Origin: DAOVQB01 sp023128935
GTDB taxonomy: Bacteria > Eisenbacteria > RBG-16-71-46 > CAIMUX01 > WJJG01
NCBI GenBank assembly: GCA_030628905.1
Contig: DAOVQB010000013.1
Location: forward strand, 1-47,094
Length of the DNA stretch: 47,094 nucleotides
Reading direction: 5' to 3'
Shown here in pieces: positions 20,282-28,995 of this stretch (its first letter is position 1; each line of letters begins with the position of its first letter). Under the pieces are notes generated by a model. That model saw only the letters and a list, made by a program, of their open reading frames with translations, did not search any database and was not told the DNA's origin. The position numbers and the translations under genes were made by a program.

Positions 20282-21211
20282 ATGAAAAGAAGAGAGGAAC
20301 ACATACTGGAGGAAACCCTGGCTGCTCTCATTGACGGTCAGCTTGGCAGTGAGGATGAAGCCAAGGCCCGCGAGCATCTCATCGTCTGCCGCTATTGCTA
20401 CGCGGCATACGCCGAAGCGGTTCACCATCGAACCATCGAACTCGATGATCCAAACGCCTTCGCGCCGTCACCAGAAATGGTCACTCTGGGCAACGCGGTC
20501 CCAGCCGATCGACCGGCTGCCCGGGATTCCCAGGGCCGGTGGGGCCGAGAATCCCGCTGGCTTCCCACACTCCCGAGGCCGGTGGCGCTTGGTCTTCCCG
20601 TGGCTGCCGTGGCCCTGTTGGCAGCGTTCCTCATGATCCTTCCCCCCCCACACGACCCGGGCGATGACCCCCTTGCCGGTAACATCCGGTGCATACAGCA
20701 ACTTGTCATACAGGCATCGGCCAGGGGGATGATCCTTCCGGGCGGTGAGACGGTTTCGGGAGACCAGACCCCCGTCTACCGCTCTGGAGCCGCTGCGGGT
20801 AACGGTGAACCTTCCTCGGCCGTCAACGCTCTAGCCGAAGCCTATGAACAGGGCAACCTGTCACGCTTGCTGGCCTTCTGGCTTGTCTCCGGCCAGGTGG
20901 CACAGGGTCAGCTTGGCAGCGCTCGAGCATACGCTAGAGAAGCCCGCAAGCGATTCCCCAACGACACCCGCCTTACGATCCTGGAGGCAGTGATAGCCTA
21001 CCGCGAAAGCGATCTCCCTCGAGCCGAGAGGCTTCTGCGCGACGTACTGGATCAGGACCAATCCAATGCGGTCGCACTCTTCAACCTCGGCCTCCTGTTG
21101 AGCGAGCGGGGCCGTAGGGGGGAGGCTGCGCAGCTCTTACGTTCCGCGGAGCAACAGGCTCCGAAGACCTCCCTGGGAAAGCGCGCTGCCGCTGCTCTTG
21201 AGCGGTTGTAG
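20282..21211 (+). CDS. Zinc-finger anti-sigma candidate with membrane segment and TPR domain
   Basis: A 309-residue protein. The N-terminal 60 residues hold a zf-HC2-like motif, H-x3-C-x2-C (REHLIVCRYCYAAY), the zinc-binding signature of ZAS-type anti-sigma factors. One transmembrane span follows (about 103-123). The outer part ends with TPR-like helices (about 180-309, with AVALFNLGLLLSERGRRGEAAQLL). Such proteins hold an ECF sigma factor at the membrane until a signal arrives; the pairing with the gene at 19133 is inferred from order. ATG 20282 has GGAG six bases upstream; a TTG at 20270 is a weaker alternative. The 270 bases between the two genes show no gene. Confidence 0.82.
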   Translation: MKRREEHILEETLAALIDGQLGSEDEAKAREHLIVCRYCYAAYAEAVHHRTIELDDPNAFAPSPEMVTLGNAVPADRPAARDSQGRWGRESRWLPTLPRPVALGLPVAAVALLAAFLMILPPPHDPGDDPLAGNIRCIQQLVIQASARGMILPGGETVSGDQTPVYRSGAAAGNGEPSSAVNALAEAYEQGNLSRLLAFWLVSGQVAQGQLGSARAYAREARKRFPNDTRLTILEAVIAYRESDLPRAERLLRDVLDQDQSNAVALFNLGLLLSERGRRGEAAQLLRSAEQQAPKTSLGKRAAAALERL

Positions 21212-21306
21212 AAGCACCAGGTAGAGATCACCCCAGGATCTGCGCCTGTAGGTACTGTACTCCGAGGATCGGCAAGGCGAGCATACTGAAAGTGGGGTAG
21301 TAACAA

Positions 21307-21336
21307 GAGGCCCCCCCGGATACCCGGCGGGGCCTC
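21307..21336. terminator. Bidirectional hairpin between convergent genes
   Basis: GAGGCCCC (21307-21314) pairs with GGGGCCTC (21329-21336); the loop holds a further CCGG/CCGG pair. It lies between the ends of the anti-sigma gene (plus) and the secreted protein gene (minus), as expected of a shared terminator, though without a long T-tract on either side. Confidence 0.7.
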
Positions 21337-21398
21337 TCATGAATCCGTTTAGACCGCGTCAAGCCGGGCTCCACCCAACCCGGTGACGCAGTGGATTA

Positions 21399-22241
21399 CT
21401 AACGGAACATAGCCTTGATGGTACCCCAGCTGCTGGCGTCGACCGGCGAGGGACCCGCGCCGATGTCATAGAATGTCAGCATGTCCGGGCTAAACTGCTG
21501 CAGTACGCAGAGAACATCGCCAAGGCTTATGCAGGCCATCGTGCAACCGCCCTGAATGTCATACTCTGGCATGCAGGTGTAGACATTCAGAGGGAAGCCG
21601 TCGGTCGTGCAGGTGTAGAGATCACCCGTGTAGTTGGCCGACGTGAGGTAGAGGATGTCCTCACCCCCCTCATAGGCCGCACCATAGACCCCGTCGAAGC
21701 TGGCCAGCGGCGTGCAGGTCGCCGGAGCACCCCAAGCCGTGAACTCCATCCTGGTCAGCGGATCGCTGAAGTTGGCCGTATAGAAATACGAGCCATCCCA
21801 GGCCTGCGCACGGTTCGGGTTGTGGTAGCCGATGAAGAAGTTGAAGTACTGGTAGTCTCCAGCAAAGGCATTAACCATCGTGCTGAAACTGCCGTACATG
21901 TACGTCCCATCCCAGCAGAGGTCACGGTGACCCCAACCACTGGCGCCGGCACCCTGAGGAACCTGGTCCACCAGGTTGCCGAACTCGTCGATGATCGAGA
22001 ACATGCAGGTACCGGTGCCCTGGTCGCCACTCGATACCCAGAAATTGTCACCATCGAAACCAACGCCAACGCAATAGTCTGCGCTACCGCCTAAAAGAGC
22101 CTCATCGAGAGCAATCTCACCCAAGATAGGGAAGGACCCATCAAGAGCACTGGGGATGCCCGGCGTGGTAGCGTCTTCGGTAGCAGAGGCACCAACGGCC
22201 ACGAAAGCCGTCAAGGCCAAGGCAAGGATAGCTTTTCTCAT
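21399..22241 (-). CDS. Secreted protein with W-IK-R C-terminal tail, likely beta-propeller
   Basis: A 280-residue exported protein of unknown function. The signal peptide is clear (MRKAILALALTAFVAVGASA). The body has several W-D-G-x-Y/F blocks (LCWDGTYMYGSF, AWDGSYFYTANF, GFDGDNFWVSSG), a repeating pattern that suggests a propeller of about six blades. Several cysteines may form disulfides. It ends SSWGTIKAMFR, the third case of the tail in this window. AGGAGG (22249-22254 on the complementary strand) seven bases upstream fixes the ATG. A good promoter lies 140 bases upstream. Confidence 0.85.
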   Translation of the reverse strand: MRKAILALALTAFVAVGASATEDATTPGIPSALDGSFPILGEIALDEALLGGSADYCVGVGFDGDNFWVSSGDQGTGTCMFSIIDEFGNLVDQVPQGAGASGWGHRDLCWDGTYMYGSFSTMVNAFAGDYQYFNFFIGYHNPNRAQAWDGSYFYTANFSDPLTRMEFTAWGAPATCTPLASFDGVYGAAYEGGEDILYLTSANYTGDLYTCTTDGFPLNVYTCMPEYDIQGGCTMACISLGDVLCVLQQFSPDMLTFYDIGAGPSPVDASSWGTIKAMFR

Positions 22242-22379
22242 TGCAATTCCTCCTGGATCTGATCCTGCCCGGAACCGGCCTTCACGTGAGCTCATTTCAT
22301 GAAACCGTCTCCGGTGATGCAAATACTATCGCTCGTCAACAGCGCGACTCATTGGTGGGCTGAATCTCACTGCCTCTGA

Positions 22380-22408
22380 ATGATAACTGACCCAATCACC
22401 GAAATCAA
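22380..22408 (-). promoter_or_regulatory. Sigma70-type promoter for the secreted protein at 21399-22241
   Basis: Read on the minus strand: TTGATT (22408-22403), 17-base spacer, TATCAT (22385-22380). It gives a leader of about 130 bases, similar in length to that of the dockerin-like gene at 6671. Confidence 0.65.
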
Positions 22409-22777
22409 TTGCCTTTTACCACTACTTTCCTAGCGGGCCGCAAAAGTAAGTCACTCCGCTCTAGTCGATCCGCATTTTACATGGAGCAGCGCAAATTGAA
22501 CCGGCCCACACACGTGGCTCACAGGCCCACACTCCTACAGGCAGGCATCACCAGCGAGGTTCGCGGAGTCAGACCATGGGTTGCGCGCAGAGGATAACTC
22601 TAGTCAGGAGAGCACGTTAGGCCGACGGCCCGTGCTCCCTGCCGAGTGCATCCGGGCCATTTCGATGTATACGCCCGTAAATAAGGGCATAGTGGGATGC
22701 TGGTCAAGTCTGCCAGCGGTCCTATCCCGAGACGACTCTCTGGCAGCGTCATCCCGAGATGCCTCTCTGGCAGTCCC
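22409..22777. other. Intergenic region downstream of glgP
   Basis: About 370 bases with no convincing gene. It contains a two-copy 23-bp repeat at 22724-22773 and CTGCCAG/CTGGCAG inverted pairs (22710-22716 with 22740-22746) that could form a weak hairpin after glgP. Confidence 0.5.
22724..22773. repeat. Two-copy 23-bp direct repeat (period 27)
   Basis: ATCCCGAGA-nGn-CTCTCTGGCAG occurs at 22724-22746 and 22751-22773 with two mismatches, separated by four bases. Confidence 0.85.
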
Positions 22778-25324
22778 TCAACCGGCCCAGTGAATCAGGC
22801 GCGTGTGGTGTGGATGGCACAGGTCCTCATGGCTGGGCATCACGCGGACGGCGAACCCCTCCTGTCCGCTCCGCTGGCAAGCGATGCTCCCCCTGAATAG
22901 GTACACTCGCTTCTCCGCCTCCCCGTCGCAGCTCATGGTCACAGTCTGGTGGTCGACAATCTCTTCGCTGGGACTCATGCGACCATGGAAGACCTGGACC
23001 ACTACATCCTCTGGAGTCAACGCTCCCAACGCAACCTGGCACCATACGTCTACTACGCCGCCAACCTTCGCCTGCTCGGTACCACTTGAGTGCACACTCC
23101 TGATCCGAACGTGCTGCCATTCAGTCTCAACGTGCTGTCGCCACTCCGTCAGTACCCGGGCACGCTGCGACCCATTCTCCGTCAAGCTCCGATAACGTGC
23201 GGCGCACGGGTAGTAATAGTCATTCACATAGTCCCAAACCATCCGGTTCGTGTTGAACACCGGAGCAAGAAGACTTAGGGATGCCTTCATCTTCGCTGTC
23301 CAGCCGCGCGGCACGTCATCCCCGCCTCTCTCGTAGAAGAGCGGTACGATATCGTTTTCCAGCAGATCATACACGGCGCGCGATTCAACCCTGTCTTGGT
23401 ATTCGTGGTCCTCGTATTCCTCTCCGTGCCCGATGGCCCACCCGACTTCCCGCGTGTAGGCTTCGTCCCACCATCCGTCCAGGATGCTCAGATTGGGCGC
23501 TCCGTTCACCATCGCCTTCATTCCGCTGGTCCCACTGGCCTCCCTCGGACGCCTTGGCGTGTTGAGCCAGACGTCACATCCCTGCACTATGTAGCGCGCA
23601 ATCGTCATGTCATAGTCCTCTAGAAAGACCACGCGTCGCCGGATGCGTTCATCGCGCATATGGCCAATGAGTTCACGGATGAGCTCCTTGCCCCGTTCAT
23701 CTTGGGGATGGGCCTTTCCCGCAAAGATGATCTGCACGGGGCGATCATGATCGGAGAGGATCCGAACCAGGCGCTCGAAATTGCGGAAGAGGAGTGTACC
23801 GCGCTTGTAGCGCGCAAACCGGCGAGCGAATCCGATTGTCAGGGCTCGGGGATCCAGCACCTCCCCGGCCAGGCGCAGATCCGTGTCCGGGGCTCCACGG
23901 TTCCGGAGCTGCTTCGCAAGGGTCCTGCGCGCGAAGGCTACCAATCGCTCGCGACGCCGTTCGTGCGTGCGCCACAACTCCTCGTCCGGGATGTCCCGCG
24001 CGGACTCCCAGACCGATTGATCAGACGGATCCTCACTCCACTTGGGCCCCAAGTACCGGTCAAACAGCGTCGCCATGTCGAAGGATATCCAGGAACGCGC
24101 GTGAATGCCGTTGGTGATATGCCCGATCGGAATCTCGTCCAGCGGCGCACCGGGCCAAAGGTGCGTAAACATTTTCCTGGAGACCTCTCCGTGCAACTTG
24201 CTCACGCCATTGACACGGTTCGATAGGCGCATGGCTAGAACTGCCATGCTGAACTCGTCTTTTTCCGTATCCTGCCCGAGATGGAGAAGCCTGGAGACTG
24301 GAACCTTCATCTTCCGCGCGTATGGCTCCAGGTAGGTCTTCACAAGCGATTTCGGGAACACGTCTATTCCTGCCGGCACCGGTGTGTGAGTCGTGAAGGC
24401 GTTTCCCGCTTCGGCGCCGCGGCGGGCGACTTCGAAGTCCACCTGATCGGTCTCCATCAGCGCCCAGATCCGCTCGAGCCCCAGGAAGGCCGAGTGGCCC
24501 TCATTCATGTGACAGACTGTCGGAACGATGTCCATCGCCCTCAGGGCACAGAACCCACCCACCCCAAGCAGGAGTTCCTGGCGGATGCGCATCTCTTTGT
24601 CGCCACCGTAGAGTTCCGCCGAGATCTCCCGCTCCGCTGCAGGGTTCGCATCAATGTTCGTGTCCAGGAGAAAGAGGGGAATGCGCCCTACCTGGACACG
24701 CCAGACCTGCGCGACGACCTGTTTGTCTGCCATCTCCACAAGGATCCGCAGCGGCGACCCATCCGGGCGAGTCACGACAGAAACGGGCATGGTGGGGAAA
24801 TCGTTCAGCGGGTAGCGCTCGTGCTGCCATCCATCATTGGTGAGATACTGCTGGAAGTATCCCTTCTGATAGAGGAGCCCCACGCCGACCAGGGGCACCC
24901 CCAGCTCGGATGAGGCCTTCAAGTGATCACCAGCCAGGATGCCCAGGCCGCCCGAGTAGATCGGGAGGCTCTCGGTCAAGCCAAACTCCGCGGAGAAATA
25001 GGCGACGGAGATCTCCCCGGACTCCCTGAAGGTCCGATCGAACCAGGTCTCATGGTCCAGGTGCCGACGAAGGCTGGCCAGCACACGTTCCATGTGCACA
25101 CGGAAGCCCTCGTCAGCAGCAAGCACATCCAAGCGATCCTGATCGACTTCTCCCAGAACTCGGACCGGACTGTGCCCGCAGCTCTCCCAGAGCCTCTTGC
25201 TGATGCGCCGGAAGAGTTCGATGCTGTCATGATCCCAACTCCAGCGAAGGTTATGTGCAATCTCCCGAAGGGGCGCCAACCTCTCGGGAAGGGCCGGCGT
25301 AACATGGAACTTCTGAATGCGCAT
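22778..25324 (-). CDS. glgP: Alpha-glucan (glycogen/maltodextrin) phosphorylase
   Basis: An 848-residue cytosolic enzyme releasing glucose 1-phosphate from alpha-1,4-glucans. The N-terminal 110 or so residues match the DUF3417 extension typical of the short, thermophile-type phosphorylase subfamily (LREIAHNLRWSWDHDSIELF). The catalytic part shows VAYFSAEFGLTESLPIYSGGLG written in shorter blocks: YFSAEFGL, YSGGLGILAGDHLK, CHMNEGHSAF, HTPVPAG and REASGTSGMKAMVNGAPN, where the Lys carries pyridoxal phosphate. The ATG at 25324 has GAGGAG about ten bases upstream. The extended open frame to 25414 lacks homology. Length and motifs are normal, so it should be active. Confidence 0.95.
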   Translation of the reverse strand: MRIQKFHVTPALPERLAPLREIAHNLRWSWDHDSIELFRRISKRLWESCGHSPVRVLGEVDQDRLDVLAADEGFRVHMERVLASLRRHLDHETWFDRTFRESGEISVAYFSAEFGLTESLPIYSGGLGILAGDHLKASSELGVPLVGVGLLYQKGYFQQYLTNDGWQHERYPLNDFPTMPVSVVTRPDGSPLRILVEMADKQVVAQVWRVQVGRIPLFLLDTNIDANPAAEREISAELYGGDKEMRIRQELLLGVGGFCALRAMDIVPTVCHMNEGHSAFLGLERIWALMETDQVDFEVARRGAEAGNAFTTHTPVPAGIDVFPKSLVKTYLEPYARKMKVPVSRLLHLGQDTEKDEFSMAVLAMRLSNRVNGVSKLHGEVSRKMFTHLWPGAPLDEIPIGHITNGIHARSWISFDMATLFDRYLGPKWSEDPSDQSVWESARDIPDEELWRTHERRRERLVAFARRTLAKQLRNRGAPDTDLRLAGEVLDPRALTIGFARRFARYKRGTLLFRNFERLVRILSDHDRPVQIIFAGKAHPQDERGKELIRELIGHMRDERIRRRVVFLEDYDMTIARYIVQGCDVWLNTPRRPREASGTSGMKAMVNGAPNLSILDGWWDEAYTREVGWAIGHGEEYEDHEYQDRVESRAVYDLLENDIVPLFYERGGDDVPRGWTAKMKASLSLLAPVFNTNRMVWDYVNDYYYPCAARYRSLTENGSQRARVLTEWRQHVETEWQHVRIRSVHSSGTEQAKVGGVVDVWCQVALGALTPEDVVVQVFHGRMSPSEEIVDHQTVTMSCDGEAEKRVYLFRGSIACQRSGQEGFAVRVMPSHEDLCHPHHTRLIHWAG

Positions 25325-25506
25325 GGCGTGCGGCTCCTCATGGCAGGGCGGCTTCTCGACCGGAAGGCAGATCGATGCCACATCCAAACCCCTGCTTCCA
25401 ACTCTTTCCTTCATAGCGGCACTATAGCGACACTGAAACGAACCGCCAGGCTACTCCAGCCTCTCGAACACGTCAAACACGGCTGCAGCCCCTCTCCGCA
25501 TCAGGT

Positions 25507-26361
25507 CTAGGGCTCAGCCATCCGCATTGTATCCTCCGCCTTCTTCAGACCCTCGGAAGGGACAGGTGTGGGCAGTGCATCCATCAGAGCATGAAGCTCC
25601 TCGGTCATCGTTTGGTAACCACGGGCATTGGGCCAGATGTTGGGACCACAGTACTCGGAGAAGAGATAGTAATTCGCGCCGGTCAGAGGCGTGAAGAGAT
25701 CAAGGATGGGGATGTTCAAGTTGGCCGCGAGTTCATCAATCCCGCGATTGATCGCCAGGATTCTTCCATAGTACCCGCCAGCGAGTGTGTCCAGGGCCGC
25801 TGGAACCGGAGGAATCCTCGCCAGGATCGGCTGCAGACCGTAGGCTTGTGCCGTGGTGCAGAGGGCCCGTGCCTGAACGATCATCAATCGCCCCTTGCTC
25901 ACGCATCGTACTGGAGGCAGAAGAACTACAATCTCCGGTTCAAGGCTGAGGACATCCTGTTCAAATCGGAGCATCAATTTGGTCATGTCCTGATCCGGGA
26001 GCGACCGGTTCACAATACCATCGTCCTGGAGCGAGTCTGACAAGTGCCAGTAGTGTCCCAGATCCGCGCCATAGATCACGGCAAGCGTCCCTGGCTCATA
26101 TGCGTTACTGGCCATCAACCTGGTATTGGCTTCCTGGAAGTGGGTCATCTTCGCCGGGTCCTTGGCCGCTTGGAGCACGACATCGAACTGCTTCCTGTAG
26201 TTATTGGCCTTCAATGTTCCCCCGAGGCTGAGCACAAGTGAGATGGAAGCCAGCAGCCCCACGCCAAGCAGTATGGGCGAAACCCTCAAGGATGGTCCGG
26301 ACGTTGAGGCGGGGGCCTCCCCGGAGGCCTGGGCCCTTTTATCTTTCGGATCTTCAGCCAT
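25507..26361 (-). CDS. Membrane-anchored SGNH/GDSL-fold protein lacking catalytic residues
   Basis: A 284-residue protein. A polar Pro/Ser/Ala-rich start is followed by one transmembrane segment (about 30-48) and an outside domain of SGNH/GDSL layout: a first strand ending in a GDS-like position, a vNR(S) segment, a Rf-x-qDVLsLePeivVlL strand and a final NIWPNARGYQTM block like the DGxHPNxxGY motif. The catalytic Ser position reads GAD, the GxND block is replaced by PPVRC, and the DxxH reads CGPNIW, so Ser and His are absent. It is probably a binding or structural protein. ATG 26361 is followed by the TM-containing part; 26472 is an alternative start. SGNH assignment is by eye. Confidence 0.65.
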   Translation of the reverse strand: MAEDPKDKRAQASGEAPASTSGPSLRVSPILLGVGLLASISLVLSLGGTLKANNYRKQFDVVLQAAKDPAKMTHFQEANTRLMASNAYEPGTLAVIYGADLGHYWHLSDSLQDDGIVNRSLPDQDMTKLMLRFEQDVLSLEPEIVVLLPPVRCVSKGRLMIVQARALCTTAQAYGLQPILARIPPVPAALDTLAGGYYGRILAINRGIDELAANLNIPILDLFTPLTGANYYLFSEYCGPNIWPNARGYQTMTEELHALMDALPTPVPSEGLKKAEDTMRMAEP

Positions 26362-26493
26362 AGACTCCCCCAGCGATGCCGCAACACCCCCGCCAGCACC
26401 ATTATGTGTCCAGATTGAGATGTCGGCAGATGGCGTAAGGAACTTGGGGCGCGGCGTGGTAGCATCTGGCACAGGCCTGTTGAGGGATCAGAG

Positions 26494-28029
26494 ATGGTCA
26501 GGCAGAAGATGGGTGGTATTGCGCAATGGGGACAGAGGCGGTTCTCGGGTTCCAGCCAGTGGGACTTCCGGGTCCACGCACTTCTGGATGAGGCGGTCTA
26601 TGTACTCACCCACCGGGGATTCATCGCCGGTGAGGAGGAGGCTGTTGACCTTCTGGAGGCGGCCGGGACCATCCAGCACAGGGATGGCCAGTGGCTGATC
26701 CTCCATGCCAGCGCCTTGAGAAAGGTGCTGGACCAGCTACCCTCAGCGTTCAATCTCTTCGATCGCCAGGGCTCCAAGGTGCGGACAGTATCCGGTGGCG
26801 TTGGCGCTGGGGGCAACGCGGCTCTACACGCAACAGTGGTGGACACCGAGACCCTAGTCTGGACTCCTCACCAAGCCTCGTCGCGAGGGCGCGCAGGTAC
26901 GTGTCATAGCGAGGAATGCTCGGTCGATGCGGCCTGCCAGTCAGCTGGCAGGCCCTGGGTGCCAAAGGCAGCGGATCTGCCCGGGATCACCAGTACCCTC
27001 GCGGGCCTCCCGGGCTTCGATCTGCTGGGAACTATCCCACCGCCGTCCGGGATGCCACGGCCCCTGGGTCAGATCCTCCGGGTCTATCTAGCTCTTCTGT
27101 ACTCCTCCAAGGCGCAGCTTATCCGGCCCCGGGATGGGGTGGTTCTTGGCGACCTAGGAGACCTCCTGTGTGCCTTGAGGGGATCCGTAGCGGCAGTAGA
27201 GGAGAAGCCGCTCGTCATCCTGGAGGCCATTGCCTCCGAACCACTGAAATGGAATGCCGTTGCCTGTCGGGTACTGATCGATGGTGCCAGGCGAGGATTC
27301 CCGGTCGCCCCGGTTGCCGCGTTGCCCCGCGATGGCGAGGGGCCGCAACCGCTGCCCGCGGCAGATACAGACAGGCAACTGGAGGCGCCAGAGGGAGTTA
27401 CCGGCACGGCTAACCCTCCCTGGGAGGCACCTGGCAGCTGGGCAGCAGAGAGCGTCGCCACGCTCCTGGCAGCCGCCCTGATCCACCAGCTGGCTCGAGA
27501 GCGCGCTCCACTTCTCTGGGGCGTGCCCTTCATACAACCCCTGGCCTTATCCCCTAGCTGGTCTGAGGCTTGGAGCCTCTGCCTGGCCGCCGGGGACCAG
27601 CTTGGCCTGCCATCCCTGGCCACGATTGGGCCTGGAACCCGCGGAGCGGGTGCGGCAGCACCACTGTGGGCCGCTCAGGCTGCCGCCTGTAGGGCTCGGA
27701 TCATTGCCTGGGGAGGGCTCTCGGGCAGCTGCCAGGCGCTCAGTTTACCACTCCTGGAAAGGCACGCGGCTCTACTCCCCGAGGTGCGGCGCGCCGGCCT
27801 CTTTGCCGCTCTCCCGATTGCTCCTACGGCCATCGGAAGGGCACAACCCCAAGTGCTTTCCGGAAGAGGCCCCGAGACAAGCGCACGTCAGGATGCTCCC
27901 CTGAGCCCTGACCTGGCCGGAGCCCTGGAGGAGGTCCTCCACCAGGTATCGAGGCGTTACGGTGTAGCCGACTTGCCATTGAAACCAATGGAAACGGCTC
28001 TCTCTGGCTGCCGCAATGCGGATCGATGA
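26494..28029 (+). CDS. Divergent MttB-family (trimethylamine/betaine methyltransferase-like) protein
   Basis: A 511-residue protein. The first 100 residues follow the MttB pattern: VHALLDEAVYVLTHRGF, then EEEAVDLLEAAG, a residue block choosing LRKVLDQLPSAFNLFDRQG. The middle part (EPLKWNAVACRVLIDGARRGFPV and later AAESVATLLAAALIHQLARERAPLLWG) matches the barrel segments of the family, which moves methyl groups from methylamines or betaines to a corrinoid protein. It has no in-frame TAG, so it is not the pyrrolysine type. No corrinoid protein, MtbA or RamA gene lies nearby, many conserved blocks look weak, and the middle is Gly/Ala/Pro-rich, so the function may have changed. Confidence 0.6.
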   Translation: MVRQKMGGIAQWGQRRFSGSSQWDFRVHALLDEAVYVLTHRGFIAGEEEAVDLLEAAGTIQHRDGQWLILHASALRKVLDQLPSAFNLFDRQGSKVRTVSGGVGAGGNAALHATVVDTETLVWTPHQASSRGRAGTCHSEECSVDAACQSAGRPWVPKAADLPGITSTLAGLPGFDLLGTIPPPSGMPRPLGQILRVYLALLYSSKAQLIRPRDGVVLGDLGDLLCALRGSVAAVEEKPLVILEAIASEPLKWNAVACRVLIDGARRGFPVAPVAALPRDGEGPQPLPAADTDRQLEAPEGVTGTANPPWEAPGSWAAESVATLLAAALIHQLARERAPLLWGVPFIQPLALSPSWSEAWSLCLAAGDQLGLPSLATIGPGTRGAGAAAPLWAAQAAACRARIIAWGGLSGSCQALSLPLLERHAALLPEVRRAGLFAALPIAPTAIGRAQPQVLSGRGPETSARQDAPLSPDLAGALEEVLHQVSRRYGVADLPLKPMETALSGCRNADR

Positions 28030-28105
28030 CGTAGACTACCTGAATGTCGGAGGCAACTATGGCGCCCCGCGCCTGAACATCGTGCAGTTCCCGGAGGAAC
28101 CGTGA
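28016..28105 (+). CDS. Possible 29-residue small protein
   Basis: A short open frame overlaps the last codons of the MttB-like gene and its TGA overlaps the GTG of the DNA methyltransferase gene. The product (MRIDDVDYLNVGGNY...) looks more protein-like than a random frame, but there is no homology I recognise and no clear ribosome site. It may merely be an out-of-frame read. Confidence 0.2.
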   Translation: MRIDDVDYLNVGGNYGAPRLNIVQFPEEP

Positions 28106-28995
28106 AATCCGTGCTCACCATCCCCATGGGGACCCTCCACGGTCTTCTTGTACACGGAGACAACCTGGAGTTGCTTGCATCACTGCCCGGTGCCATTGCA
28201 GACCTCATTGTGACCGATCCGCCGTTCTTCACGGACAAGATACGCACGGTGCCCAGGTCAACGAGCCGCACGAACAGCAACGGAGCGACGGAAGCCAGCT
28301 TTGACGATCGATGGAGAGATCTCGATCAATACAAAAAATTCCTGCGGATCCGTCTGGAGGAAGCGCGACGCATCCTCAAGACAGATGGCTCGATCGTCCT
28401 TCACCTCGACTACAGAGTTGTACACGACATCAGGACTGAGATGGACCGCATCTTTGGCCGGAGGCAATTCATCAACGAAATCATCTGGCACTATACGGGA
28501 GGTGGCCGGTCAAGACGGTATTTCTCACGAAAACATGACACGCTGCTCTGGTACGCGAAGGGCAAGCAGTGGACATTCAACATCGATGCAGTGCGCGTGC
28601 CTTATGAGTCCTCAAGCGGTTATGCCCACAGCGGGATCGTGGGGCGCAACGGGAAGCGTTACCGGCCTCACCCGCTGGGCACGCCGGTCGACGATGTCTG
28701 GGACATACCCATCATTAACCCGCTCTCAAAGGAGCGCTGCGGATTCCCCACGCAGAAGCCCGAGAAGCTCCTCAAGCGGATCCTACTGGCCATGAGCAAC
28801 GAGGGGGATCTGGTGATCGACCCGTTCTGCGGCAGCGGCACGTCCGTTGTGGTGGCTGAACAGCTTGGCCGTCGCTGGATCGCCTGCGACGTTACTGAGC
28901 AGGCTATTGCGATCACAGCCAAACGGCTAGAGGAGATTGGCGCAGGTCGGCGGTTCAAGACGGCCCAGCTCGGGAATTCGGAGCACACCTCTTAG
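28102..28995 (+). CDS. DNA methyltransferase (DNA adenine or cytosine-N4, beta-class order), orphan
   Basis: A 297-residue site-specific DNA methylase that uses S-adenosylmethionine. Motif IV comes first as TDPPFF (catalytic DPPF variant of DPPY), then a target-recognition region (about 100-220), and motif I last as VIDPFCGSGTSVV (SAM binding). This order defines the beta group, which includes N6-adenine and N4-cytosine enzymes; DPPF/Y favours N6-adenine. GGAGG five bases before the GTG fixes the start. No restriction endonuclease gene is next to it, so it is probably an orphan regulatory or epigenetic methylase. It ends convergently, overlapping the LivJ-type gene by four bases. Confidence 0.9.
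   Translation: MKSVLTIPMGTLHGLLVHGDNLELLASLPGAIADLIVTDPPFFTDKIRTVPRSTSRTNSNGATEASFDDRWRDLDQYKKFLRIRLEEARRILKTDGSIVLHLDYRVVHDIRTEMDRIFGRRQFINEIIWHYTGGGRSRRYFSRKHDTLLWYAKGKQWTFNIDAVRVPYESSSGYAHSGIVGRNGKRYRPHPLGTPVDDVWDIPIINPLSKERCGFPTQKPEKLLKRILLAMSNEGDLVIDPFCGSGTSVVVAEQLGRRWIACDVTEQAIAITAKRLEEIGAGRRFKTAQLGNSEHTS

Noticed and set aside
22724..22773. CRISPR-like short repeats
   Set aside because: Only two copies with a four-base gap and mismatches; there is no array of spacers and no cas gene in the window.
23660..24226. Several plus-strand frames inside glgP
   Set aside because: All are antisense to the phosphorylase, which carries a complete set of motifs.
26494..28029. Pyrrolysine-containing MttB
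   Set aside because: No in-frame TAG exists in the gene and no pyl genes are visible.
28102..28995. Restriction-modification system
   Set aside because: The DNA methylase has no adjacent endonuclease or specificity gene, so it is called an orphan methylase.
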